From: Bombyx mori
Lineage: Eukaryota > Arthropoda > Insecta > Lepidoptera > Bombycidae
Direction of reading: 5' to 3'
Assembly (NCBI RefSeq): GCF_030269925.1
Contig: NC_085112.1
Coordinates: 13,889,501 to 13,953,500, forward strand
DNA length: 64,000 nt
In this document: one piece after another, positions 12,250 through 22,809 of the stretch
Position numbering within the stretch: position 1 is the first letter of the stretch
Layout of the letters: every line of letters begins with the position of its first letter
The notes under the pieces: model-generated
The model's database searches: none
What the model was told of the DNA's origin: nothing
Seen by the model: only the letters and a program-made list of their open reading frames with translations
Made by a program: the position numbers and the translations under genes

Positions 12250-12445
12250 TCGGAAATTGTATACACAAATGTTAGCTTACCTTGAAAATCTAGTGGAAGT
12301 CAAACATCTGTCAAATATCTTGTGTTCTATGATAGCTACCGCCACAATTTAAACTTAAGCATTTATCACGAATGCTTACATGATGTGGGAATCGAATCGA
12401 ACCTCAGCCCAGCAGTCAGGAGTGTTAACTACTGCACCATCAAGT
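12250..12445 (-). repeat. tRNA-derived SINE fragment
   Basis: On the minus strand a box A-like TGGTGCAGTAGTTAACAC is followed by a box B-like GAGGTTCGATTCG at tRNA-like spacing, then a non-tRNA body. It resembles common lepidopteran tRNA SINEs. It is not a working tRNA because no acceptor stem pairs. Confidence 0.5.
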
Positions 12446-12734
12446 CAGTCGTAAATATTAGTGGCAAATAGTCGGTATTTCGTAATTTCAACCGTCTTAC
12501 AATAATAATAAAAAACTCTATTGTATTAGATTCGTTGGACAGATTATATTTTGTAAAAAATTTAAAATCGTACGTACATATAAAGTATTTATGGAGAATT
12601 ATGGAAAACAGCTCTCAAGGCTATATATATTAAACAAGGATTCCACATGACCACGAAAACTCTGCCAAGAGTAGCCAACTATGATGAAGATGGATGAACG
12701 CATTTATTTATCTTTATCTTTGTAATAATAATTT

Positions 12735-12976
12735 ACTGGTGGTAGAACTTCTTGTGAGTCCACGCGGGTAGGTACCACCACCCTGCCTATTTCTGCCGCG
12801 AAGCAGTAATACGTTTCGGTCTGAAGGGTGGGGCAGCCGTTGTGACGATACTGAGACCTTAGAATTTATTTCACAAGGTGAGTGGCGGCATTTACGTTCT
12901 AGATGTCTATGGGCTCCAGTAACCACTTAACACCAGTTGGGCTGTGAGCTCGTCCACACAGTAATAAAAGAAAAAA
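12735..12976 (+). repeat. family B short repeat, full length
   Basis: Runs from ACTGGTGGTAGAACTTC to CGTCCACACAGTAATAAAAG with all internal family landmarks. Confidence 0.8.
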
Positions 12977-13069
12977 ATATTTCATTGTGTATTTATTTAG
13001 ATTATAGTCCACCACGAACAGATCGTTCTAAGCGACAAAAACCGCCCACTGTACTTGCATAATGGTTTG

Positions 13070-13100
13070 CATTACTATGTCATTGTATTACATAGTAATG
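13070..13100. repeat. perfect 11-bp inverted repeat
   Basis: CATTACTATGT and ACATAGTAATG pair around a 9-nt loop. Possibly the trace of a small MITE; no function is inferred. Confidence 0.5.
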
Positions 13101-13266
13101 GAAAAAATTACTCTGTATAGATAGGTACTCTATAGTAACTGCAACAATTAGGGATACTTCTCTACCTCTATGAGGAAAGCTTAGAAATGATTGGAGGCTG
13201 ACAACTGTATAAAGCAGGGCACTCAGCAAAGAGCTTACTTGTATGATTTTTTTAAACTTAATAATT

Positions 13267-13735
13267 ACTAGCCGTAATCGCCCGCTTCGCTGGGGATTTA
13301 AAATTAACATTATTAGGTACATATTTATTGTCATTATTATTCGGGAGTCCAACACCCATATAAATATTAGCCTATCCATTAAGTACGTATATTTTCTACA
13401 TGGGTACCAAGTTTCAAGTGAATCGGATGCATGGTTCAGTAGTTATAACGGAACATCCGTAAAAACCACTGTAGATTTATAATAATACTAGTACCCGTCC
13501 GCTTCGCTGGGCATTTAAAATGAACATTATTATTTCTCACCCCCACAAAGGTTCTCATCATTAACGCCCCCGCAACTTGTGTAGAGAGTCCAACACTCAC
13601 ATAAATATTAGCCTATCCATTAAGTACATGTATTTTCTACATGGATACCAAGTTTCAAGTCAATCGGACGGGTTCAGTAGATATAACGGAACATCCGTAA
13701 AAACAACTGTAGATTTATAATATATTAGTATAGAT
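13267..13735. mobile_element. two Helitron-like short units, head to tail
   Basis: 13267-13486 and 13487-13735 each open ACTAG...CCGCTTCGCTGGG. They share AGCCTATCCATTAAGTAC, TACCAAGTTTCAAGT and ACGGAACATCCGTAAAAAC, and end TAGATTTATAATA(A/T). Related pieces lie at 38645-38850 and 55331-55457. The Helitron/Lep1-like label is from memory. Confidence 0.6.
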
Positions 13736-14553
13736 TGTCAAATAGCGCACAGTATAAAACGCATTAGATTAATCACAATTAGGATTTATTTCGGTATTCG
13801 CCAAATTTTCATTTTACAATTTCCAGATGTTTTCAATACTTTACGTATTCGGGGTCACAGACTACTCCGTCCGATAGCCTTCCGTGACCACGATATTAAT
13901 AAACCAGGGATTAAGTCGTAAATGTAGTTCTAGGTGATTGTTTTCGCGCGGACATTTTGGCGGGAATACTAGAACCGAAGTCGTGTGAAGTGTTTTTTTT
14001 TGTTGTTTTCCTGTTTCTTCAGGCTTCAACGTGCCATAACGGTCGGTCAATAGTGTAGGAAAACAATATAAAGTCGCTGGACCGCGTTTCTTGGACTCAT
14101 TCAAAATATCCACTAAAGTATAAATTCCCACAATTCTTACTGAAACATTTCAATTTATTTGGTTTTAAACCATTTTATTTCATTCAATTCGTTCCTTATT
14201 GAATATAATTTCAGATAAATCATATTCAATTCATTATTTTCCATTTAATTTTTCATGTAAATGTGTTTAAATTACAATAATCGACGAGTAATAAATAAAA
14301 ACGGTACTGGCATCAACGATATTCGCAAAATCCCGATTGCCATACTGAAAAACAGATAAAATATTAGACTGAGAGATTCTTAATTTTATTTTAATACAAT
14401 TAATTACGTTTATTTTTGTTGTTGGAACCTGTACGTCTTGTATGTTGATAATTGTATGAGATAATTTCATTTGGTTAGTGCAACTCTGAGATAGATACAA
14501 GCGCTCAAGTTTGATATGACTACGGAGAATATGTTTTGACCCTTTCAATGTTT
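13736..14553. other. intergenic DNA, nothing recognised
   Basis: AT-rich, no supported gene. The open frame at 13862-14131 on the minus strand has no domain. Confidence 0.45.
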
Positions 14554-14670
14554 GTAGGCAGCGGCTAGGCTCTGCCCCTGGTATTACTGAAGTCCATGGG
14601 CGACGGTAACCACTCATCATCAGGTAGGCTGTATGCTCGTCAGTCTACAAAGGCAATAAAAAAATAAAAA
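14554..14670 (+). repeat. family A tail
   Basis: GTAGGCAGCGGCTAGGCTCT through GGGCGACGGTAACCACT to CTACAAAGGCAATAAAAAAA. Tail only, no upstream LINE sequence. Confidence 0.8.
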
Positions 14671-15093
14671 ATCAAAGAATAAAAAAGGAGAAATCACCCG
14701 CGAACCGGTATGTTATTAAGGCGCTTTTTAAAAAGGATCCAACTTCCATGTCATTTTTGTTTTCACTCACCGGTGATTACAGTTGTCTGTGGATATTAGT
14801 AATAGCTAAATTGCTGTAAAGGAGTTTTTAAGGCCTTTTTAGTATCTTAGCGAAACCCAAATTGAGGGATTGACAAATTGACGGAGAACTGTATGTTTTG
14901 GGATATGAGCTCACATGCGTAGTTTTATAAAAAAAGCGTTACAAAGTCGTATTTTAGTGCAGTAACGCAGGAAATAACAGTAAAGTCGTTTGGCACGTGT
15001 GGTGAAAAATGATCTAGCGTAATTTTAAAACAAACTTTTTGACAGTTGACGAATTCCGATTTTCTTGACAATACCGCGAATAGTCGTTTTAAA

Positions 15094-15583
15094 ACTTACT
15101 AGTGGTCGCCCGGTAGTCGAAATTCGACTATAATTAATTGAAATTATAAGTTTAATCGAAACAGACTCACGGACTTTTTGGCAGGAACGCGAGGAGTGAA
15201 GTTGTGTGATTTATTTTATTTTGTCTAATTATGATTCTATTTTCAAAGACTATTATACTTATATAATCACAAATTTCGCCAAGACTACACTATAGAAAAA
15301 TATTAATAAAGACAAACAATATTGAATCTATTCTCAATTTGACCACAGACGTCAAGAACAAAAGTTTGACAATAGTATGCATGCGTGTGTGCGTCAAATA
15401 CATGGTAGTGTGTGTAATGTTTTTTTTATTGATTTAATGTATCTTTTAAGCATAATTTAAAAAAATATTAACATTCTACACTCCTCTACATTCTCTATAA
15501 GTGTGGGAAATTTCATACTCCTACGTCCGCGCAATTTTCGTAAAAAGGGATACAAAGTTTTTCCTTCACGTATTAATATATTA
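15094..15583 (+). repeat. family H repeat, copy 1, disrupted
   Basis: Shares with 61436-61862 the opening GTAGTCGAAATTCGACTATA, the middle TCTATTCTCAATTTGAC and GACGTCAAGAACAAAAGTTT, and the end TCGTAAAAAGGGATACAAAG. A piece of family D (about 15175-15230) interrupts it. The mariner at 15586 abuts its right end. Confidence 0.7.
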
Positions 15584-16895
15584 TAACTAGTCAGGTCATA
15601 AGTATTGTCACACAGTAAAAACTTTTCTTTTAGAATGCTGGCCACAAAAAAGTTTATTGAATTCGAATTTCGAATTGTTCATGAAAATAAAAATGTATAC
15701 TTTTAGAACTTTTACTCATTTTTAAATATGGAGTGGACGCTTAAAGAAGACCCTGTTGCAGTTATTGCGTTGCATCGTTGCGGTTACGCGCCTATTAAAA
15801 CTTTTAACATACTGAAAAATTTGAATATAACCAAAAGATTCGTTTATCGTACCATCAAACGATACAATGAAGACTCTAGTGTAGATGACAGGTCAAGAAG
15901 TGGTCGCCCTCGGTCTGTTAGGACTCCAGCAGTGATAAAAGCTGTGAAGGCGCGAATTCAAAGAAATCCCAAACGTAAGCAGAAACTGTTGGCCCTTCAG
16001 ATGGGGTTAAGCAGAACCACGGTGAAAAGGGTGTTAAATGAAGACTTAGGGCTTCGGGCATATCGAAGAAAAACAGGACATCGTTTGAATGCTCGTCTAA
16101 TGGACCTGAGACTGAAGAGATGCCGCGCTTTGTTGAAGCGGTACGCGGGAAAAAAATATCGGGAAATTCTTTTTTCGGATGAAAAATTTTTTACCGTAGA
16201 AGAGAGCTACAACAAACAAAATGATAAGGTGTACGCACACAGTAGTGAAGAAGCGAGCAACCGTATTCCGCGGGTCCAACGAGGTCATTTTCCATCCTCG
16301 CTCATGGTATGATTGGGAGTTTCTTATTGGGGCTTAACAGAGGTACATTTTTGTGAGAAAGGTGTAAAAACGAATGCAATTGTGTATCAAAATACAGTCC
16401 TGACGAACCTTGTGGAACCTGTTTCTCATACCATGTTTAATAACAGGCACTGGGTATGCCAACAAGATTCGGCGCCAGCTCATAGAGCGAAGAGCACACA
16501 AGACTGGCTGGCGGCGCGTGAAATCGACTTCATCCGGCACGAAGACTGGCCCTCCTCCAGTCCAGATTTGAATCCGTTAGATTACAAGATATGGCAACAC
16601 TTGGAGGAAAAGGCGTGCTCAAAGCCTCATCCCAATTTGGAGTCACTCAACACATCCTTGATTAAGGCAGCCGCCGATATTGACATGGACCTCGTTCGTG
16701 CTGCGATAGACAACTGGCCGCGTAGATTGAAGGCCTGTATTCAAAATCACGGAGGTCATTTTGAATAAACTTTAGTGTCATAAGAATCTATGTTTTGTTA
16801 AGTTCATTTTGGTATATGAATGGTTACATAATGAATAGACTTGTTTCAATTATTTTACATTAAACATGTGACAGAATTTATGACCCGACTAGGTA
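15584..16895 (+). mobile_element. mariner, mori (DD37D) type, copy 1
   Basis: Element 15586-16893 (1308 bp) between duplicated TA dinucleotides (15584-15585, 16894-16895). Terminal inverted repeats start (A/C)CTAGTC(A/G)GGTCATAA. The transposase has one nonsense codon. Confidence 0.93.
15728..16768 (+). pseudogene. mariner transposase with one nonsense codon
   Basis: The frame spans 346 codons like the copy at 58238-57198, but codon 195 is TGA (16310-16312) where the other copy has TGG (Trp). The reading frame otherwise stays open on both sides. HTH regions and the acidic residues of the DD37D triad are preserved, so this looks like a recent single-base inactivation. It could only be functional by readthrough. 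Confidence 0.92.
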
Positions 16896-17622
16896 GATAT
16901 TGTACTGAAACAGTGACTACTAAAACTGTAAAGTATTCGAATCGTCGAAGATAATACCATAAATCTACTTTTAGAATAACGGTGGATTCTTTCAACTTCT
17001 CAATATTTTTAATTCGCAAATTTGCAAATAGTGCTGTGAATTTCTTAATATTTTCCATCATATGTACCTACAGAATTATTTTTATTAATTAAGTAATCCA
17101 TGATAAATGAGCTATTAAACATTAACCGCACTCATGACGGGTTATCTATATGGTCGGTATGTAATAAAGTCGTAAAAATAGTATAATACTAATAGGGTAT
17201 TATTATTAGACTTAAAACGTATTCTTTTTTAATTAGATTAAATTACAGAATCTAATTTAAGTTAAGGAAGTATAGAAAAGAGGTGTTAGCATCTGTTAGC
17301 ATAATAAGAAAAAAGCGTCCATAAATATTTGATTTGAAAGTACATGACTTTCTATATTTGTTTCACATGTAAATAAATACATAATATATCCTGCGGACGC
17401 GGCGGGCCCGGTAAATAGAAGCCTTAGATGTGATTCGCGCCACATGCGACGCTGCGTGTGTGAGTCGACCATCTGCCGCGGTTTAGTGCGACTACGCGTT
17501 GACTTTTTTGCATTAGGTACTTGCAGCGCGAATGTAAAGAGGTTTTACTCTTATTGTACGAACTTCGAGCATTCCACAATAATACGTTTTTAAACCAAAC
17601 GAATTTAAAACGTGACGAGTTT
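16896..17622. other. intergenic DNA, nothing recognised
   Basis: AT-rich apart from a CpG-rich patch at about 17395-17480, where no open frame or motif stands out. Confidence 0.45.
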
Positions 17623-18095
17623 TTAATACGCTTTTATTAGCTTCAGACGTATGTATGTTAGTTAGTACGTAACGGAATCTTTGAACATGATTTTGACCCC
17701 CTTAAAAAGGTCGGATTAACTCGAAATTATATGGTATATTTATTAAGGACCGATGACAATTCAATATTTAAAAAAAAATTAAAAAAATATATTTGAAAAA
17801 ATTTAAATTCAACTAAAAAATGAAAAATAAATAACAGTATAAAAAAACTAACAAAATACGCTTTAATAGAAAATCCAACTAAAAAATAGAAAGCAAATTT
17901 TAATAGATTTGTATTAAAAATAGTGTAAGAAAAAATGATTTTATTGTAAAAAAAGAGCGTGAGGTGCATGGTATCAGTAGTTATAAATATTTTATGAACA
18001 GATATGAATAGAAGGGTTATTTTGATAATATCCTGAAAAGCACCCCACGCTTTTTTACAATAAAATGATTTTTTCTTACACTATTTTTATTTAAT
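17623..18095. repeat. long-hairpin repeat, copy 1
   Basis: Homologous to 46660-47190. The left arm includes AAAATAGTGTAAGAAAAAAT and TTTTATTGTAAAAAAAG. The right arm has their complements around GCACCCCACGC, with a loop of about 70 nt. The right arm is shorter than in copy 2. Confidence 0.8.
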
Positions 18096-18171
18096 AAGTT
18101 TACATTTTCAACTGATGATGTCTCGGCTTCAATATTTATGTAATTCATAGTAATGATTTTTTTAATGTATG

Positions 18172-18617
18172 TAATGTAATGTTTTTTTTTTTTTTGTTAT
18201 TATTGAAAGATTACTGGTGGCCCGAAGGCCTTTTCAGTTTCACCAGGACAGGTGGGCGAGCAAAGGCTCAGCCAGGAGGGGTGGGATTTGCTAACAGCTA
18301 CCCGAGCGCCTCCGAAGGAGACCTAACAACTCAAGAGAAATTGCTTCGCGAATGAATCTACTACCGGATCGGAATCGCGACCCACTGAGAAGATCCGGCG
18401 AGAAACTCAGCGGGCTGATGCATGGGTTAGGTTGCACGTCGACCTCTTTGTCGAGTTCGACGAGTACAGTTACCGGGGTTCCTCAGCCTGCTCCTAGTGT
18501 TAGAGCTGAAGGTATCTAATGCAAGAGTTATTGGATCTGATGGATCCGTAAGGACGTGTCTAGGGCGACGACGGTGACTTGCTCCTGCGTGATCAGGATT
18601 GAGGGCTAATGTAATGT
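18172..18617 (-). mobile_element. 5'-truncated family C1 LINE with 11-bp target duplication
   Basis: Minus-strand 3' end of the Jockey-like LINE (3' UTR, ORF end, poly-A at left). Flanked by TAATGTAATGT at 18172-18182 and 18607-18617. Confidence 0.8.
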
Positions 18618-18748
18618 GTGACTGGCAACCGCCATTCAAGCAGCTGAGGACCGGACGAGATGGAAACAGCTCACGAGACAGGCAACGGTCAAGTTTCAAG
18701 GACACGACCTTCAGCAATGAAGAAAGCGACGAAGAAGAAGAAGAATGT
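18618..18748 (+). mobile_element. RTE-type LINE 3' end fragment
   Basis: Reads RTRWKQLTRQATVKFQGHD then LQQ and a stop, the same C-terminal ending as the LINE at 36289-37567 (GGHDPQQ), followed by a GAAGAAGAA-rich tail. Confidence 0.6.
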
Positions 18749-18861
18749 AATGTGTAGTCGACGCGGACGAAGCTAAAGGCAGAATACTAATATAATTTAA
18801 ACATACAATAAAAACCACTAGTCGATTTCGACCGCCTGTAATTTACGATCAAAACTAGTTA

Positions 18862-19142
18862 CACGTCGCTACGTAGAGTTCTGAAATACTTTGGCCACAT
18901 TGCATGAGAGGATAACGGCAGCTTGGAGAACCTAATGGTGAAGGTGGACGGAAGAAGACCACGAGGCAGAGACTCGACACGTTGGACTGACCAGATCCGC
19001 ACTACCCTCGACACCACAGTTCACAATGCTCTACACTCGGCGGTAGATAGAAGCAAATGGCGTGGAATGATCCGGAATAAACTCTTGTTGCTAGGAGGTG
19101 ATCACGACCCTCAGTATTGAGGAAATCGAAGCGAGAAGAAGA
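18862..19142 (+). mobile_element. RTE-type LINE 3' end, second fragment
   Basis: Encodes YFGHI...NGSLENLMV, then GRRPRGRDSTRWTDQIR and GGDHDPQY with a stop. It is homologous to the C-terminus at 37310-37550. One in-frame stop lies near 18906. Confidence 0.75.
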
Positions 19143-19374
19143 CATGTTGATAAATGTGTACTCAAGCATTTGTTGCACATAACCTATAACCTAGCCTATC
19201 GCATGTTGCTGAAACCCAAAGACATCCCTGAAATACCATGAAATGAAATTACTAAAACGTAGGTATACTTACTTATTCTTTCCTGCGACCATAGCTAAAT
19301 AGTTTTTATTTTATTTTCCTTACCTTTATCTATTCCCTACCTACTTCGTAAAGACTATTATCTAAAAGATTCTT

Positions 19375-21980
19375 ACCTCTCATTATCCGACTCACTACCC
19401 GCTAAATATCGCGCATCGCCCGGATATACTCGACATAGCGTTATTAAAAAACGTAACTCTGCGCTTACACTCGATCGAAGTAGTTTCAGAGTTAGATTCA
19501 GACCACCGTCCCGTCGTTATGAAGCTCGGTCGCGCTCCCGATTCCGTTCCCGTCACGAGGACTGTGGTGGATTGGCACACGCTGGGCATCAGCCTGGCTG
19601 AATCTGATCCACCATCGCTACCGTTTAGCCCGGACTCTACCCCGTCTCCTCAGGATACCGCTGAAGCCATAGACATCTTAACGTCACACATCACCTCGAC
19701 ATTAGATAGGTCATCGAAACAAGTTGTAGCGGAGGACTTCCTTCACCGCTTCAAATTGTCCGACGATATTAGGGAACTCCTTAGAGCTAAGAACGCCTCG
19801 ATACGCGCCTACGACAGGTATCCTACCGCGGAAAATCGTATTCGAATGCGTGCCCTACAACGCGACGTAAAGTCTCGCATCGCCGAAGTCCGAGATGCCA
19901 GATGGTCTGATTTCTTAGAAGGACTCGCGCCCTCCCAAAGGTCTTACTACCGCTTAGCTCGTACTCTCAAATCGGATACGGTAGTAACTATGCCCCCCCT
20001 CGTAGGCCCCTCAGGCCGACTCACGGCGTTCGATGATGACGAAAAAGCAGAGCTGCTAGCCGATACATTGCAAACCCAGTGCACGCCCAGCACTCAATCC
20101 GTGGACCCTGTGCATGTAGAATTAGTAGACAGTGAGGTAGAACGCAGAGCCTCCTTGCCACCCTCTGATGTGTTACCACCCGTCACCCCGATGGAAGTTA
20201 AAGACTTGATCAAAGACCTACGTCCTCGCAAGGCTCCCGGTTCCGACGGTATATCCAACCGCGTTATTAAACTTCTACCCGTCCCACTCATCGTGATGTT
20301 GGCATCTATTTTCAATGCCGCTATGGCAAACTGTATCTTTCCCGCGGCGTGGAAAGAAGCGGACGTTATCGGCATACATAAACCCGGTAAACCAAAAAAT
20401 CATCCGACGAGCTACCGCCCGATTAGCCTCCTCATGTCTCTAGGCAAACTGTATGAGCGTCTGCTCTACAAACGCCTCAGAGACTTCGTCTCATCCAAGG
20501 GCATTCTCATCGATGAACAATTCGGGTTCCGCACAAATCACTCATGCGTTCAACAGGTGCACCGCCTCACGGAGCACATTCTTGTAGGGCTTAATCGACC
20601 AAAACCGTTATACACGGGAGCTCTCTTCTTCGACGTCGCAAAAGCGTTCGACAAAGTCTGGCACAACGGTTTGATTTTCAAACTATTCAACATGGGTGTG
20701 CCGGATAGTCTCGTGCTCATCATACGGGACTTCTTGTCGAACCGCTCTTTTCGATATCGAGTCGAGGGAACCCGCTCCTCCCCACGACCTCTCACAGCTG
20801 GAGTCCCGCAAGGCTCTGTCCTCTCACCCCTCCTATTTAGCTTATTCGTTAACGATATTCCCCGGTCGCCGCCGACCCATTTAGCTTTATTCGCCGACGA
20901 CACGACTGTTTACTATTCCAGTAGAAACAAGTCCCTAATCGCGAAGAAGCTTCAGAGCGCAGCCCTAGCCCTAGGACAGTGGTTCCGAAAATGGCGCATA
21001 GACATCAACCCAGCGAAAAGTACTGCGGTGCTCTTTCAGAGGGGAAGCTCCACACGGATTTCCTCCCGTATTAGGAGGAGGAATCTCACACCCCCGATTA
21101 CTCTCTTTAGTCAATCCATACCCTGGGCCAGGAAGGTCAAGTACCTGGGCGTTACCCTGGATGCATCGATGACATTCCGCCCGCATATAAAATCAGTCCG
21201 TGACCGTGCCGCGTTTATTCTCGGTAGACTCTACCCCATGATTTGTAAGCGGAGTAAAATGTCCCTTCGGAACAAGGTGACACTTTACAAAACTTGCATA
21301 AGGCCCGTCATGACTTACGCGAGTGTGGTGTTCGCTCACGCGGCCCGCACGCACATAGACACCCTTCAATCTCTACAATCCCGCTTTTGCAGGTTAGCCG
21401 TCGGAGCTCCGTGGTTCGTGAGGAACGTTGACCTACACGACGACCTGGGCCTCGAATCTATACAGAAATACATGAAGTCAGCGTCGGAACGGTACTTCGA
21501 TAAGGCTATGCGTCATGATAATCGCCTTATCGTAGCCGCCGCTGACTACTCCCCGAATCCTGATCATGCAGGAGCCAGTCACCGTCGACGCCCTAGACAC
21601 GTCCTTACGGATCCATCAGATCCAATAACCTTCGCACTAGACGCCTTCAGCTCTAGGAGCAGGCTTAGGGACCTCGGTAACCGTACTCGTCGAACTCGAC
21701 AAAGAGTTCGCCGTGCAACCTAACCCATGAATCAGCTCGCTGAGTTTCTCGCCGGATCTTCTCAGCGGGTCGCGATTCCGATCCGGTACTAGATTCATTC
21801 GCGAAGCAGCTGCTCTTGAGCTGTTAGGTCTCCTTCGGAGGCGCTCGGGTAGCTGTTAGCAAATCCCACCCCTCCTGGCTGAGCCTTTGCTCGCCCACCT
21901 GTCCTGGTGAAACTGGAAAGGCCTCCGGGCCACCAGTAATCCTTCAATCATAAAAAAAAAAAAAAAAAACCTCTCATTAT
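19375..21980 (+). mobile_element. Jockey-like non-LTR retrotransposon (family C1), 5'-truncated, 12-bp target duplication
   Basis: The insertion is 19387-21968, flanked by ACCTCTCATTAT (19375-19386 and 21969-21980). It starts inside the ORF2 endonuclease domain, carries complete RT and C-terminal regions, a 3' UTR (21724-21950) and a poly-A tail. Sequence left of 19387 is host DNA, so no promoter is present. Confidence 0.93.
19387..21723 (+). pseudogene. LINE ORF2: endonuclease end, reverse transcriptase, C-terminal domain (5'-truncated)
   Basis: The first codons after the insertion border read THYPLNIAHRPDILD and end the endonuclease with SELDSDHRPV. That frame runs straight into the first ATG at 19519, so the open frame is 734 codons from the ATG and about 778 from the border. 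RT landmarks are APGSDGISN, SYRPISLLMSLGKLYERLL, FFDVAKAFDKVWH, TAGVPQGSVLSPLLF and FADDTTVYY (about residues 458-466 counted from 19519). A thumb/C-terminal region follows, then an Arg/Ser/Pro-rich tail. No stop or frameshift is seen in what remains, so decay since insertion is slight. Lacking most of the endonuclease, it cannot be autonomous. Confidence 0.92.
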
Positions 21981-22071
21981 GACTAAAAATCATAAATAGT
22001 AACCCGTTAAATAATAGTGTTTTTTTATTTTATTATATTTTTTTATATATAATTTTATTATATATAATTAG

Positions 22072-22175
22072 TATTTTTTTTTATTGCTTAGTTGGGTGGA
22101 CGAGCTCACACCCTACCTAATGCTAAGTGGTGACTGGAGCCCATAGACATCTACAACGTAAATGCGCCACCCACA
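22072..22175 (-). repeat. family B repeat, truncated
   Basis: Minus-strand 3' part (TTATTGCTTAGTTGGGTGGAC to AATGCGCCACCCACA), directly abutting a fuller copy. Confidence 0.75.
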
Positions 22176-22427
22176 TTTTTTTTATTTATTGCTTAGATGG
22201 GTGGACGAGCTCACAGCCCACCTGGTGTTAAGTGGTTACTGGAGCCCATAGAAATTTAGAACGTAAATGCGCCACCCACCTTGAGATATAAGTTCTAAGG
22301 TCTCAAGTGTAGTTACAACGGCTACCCTACCCTTCAAACCGAAACGCATTACTGCTTCACGGCAGAAATAGGCAGGGTGGTGGTACCTACCCGCGCTGAC
22401 TTACAAGAGGTCCTACCACCAGTAATA
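22176..22427 (-). repeat. family B repeat, full length
   Basis: Runs from poly-T and TTATTGCTTAGATGGGTGG to GGTCCTACCACCAGTA, with all family landmarks. In tandem with 22072-22175. Confidence 0.82.
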
Positions 22428-22676
22428 ATTTAGAAAACCATTTTTGTTTCTAAATTACGAAAACCTTTTGTCATTAAAGAGCCGATACTAAGGTTTCAAG
22501 CAATCTCGGTTGTGAGGATTACAATAAAAATCGTGGTGTTTTTCGTTTGGATATAACAAAAGCAGTAGAGCCCAATCAGTATTTGAGAATTGCACGTCTC
22601 AGGACGAGAACAAGAATGAGTAATCGAATTAAAATAGCAATCACACATGCCTTGAGGTCTGTGGGCTTCGTTAATC

Positions 22677-22808
22677 AGTGTGTTTAGTGCGAGTTTTTTA
22701 ACGAACAGCGCCCCTAGCGGCAAACGTAGGCAAACGATCCCATTCCATACAAATTGAGCTAACTTTTACGCTATCGAGAACGTTAAAAAACTCGCACTAA
22801 GCACACAG
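22677..22808. repeat. MITE, about 130 bp, with about 27-bp inverted repeats
   Basis: Left GTGTGTTTAGTGCGAGTTTT and right AAAACTCGCACTAAGCACAC pair closely, then continue with TTAAC on the left against GTTAA on the right. No coding potential. Confidence 0.8.
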
Positions 22809-22809
22809 T

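Noticed and set aside
12370..12445. Possible tRNA gene on the minus strand
   Set aside because: Box A- and box B-like motifs are present but no acceptor stem or anticodon arm forms; it is called a SINE fragment instead.
16097..16540. Minus-strand frames inside the mariner (also 57426-57869 on the plus strand)
   Set aside because: Antisense shadows of the transposase, present in both mariner copies only because the sequence is conserved.
17395..17640. CpG-rich patch that could be a promoter island
   Set aside because: No downstream gene, initiator or conserved motif; insects rarely have CpG-island promoters.
18923..19120. 65-codon frame that could look like a small host gene
   Set aside because: It matches the C-terminal end of the RTE-type LINE protein, with a stop upstream in the same homologous block.
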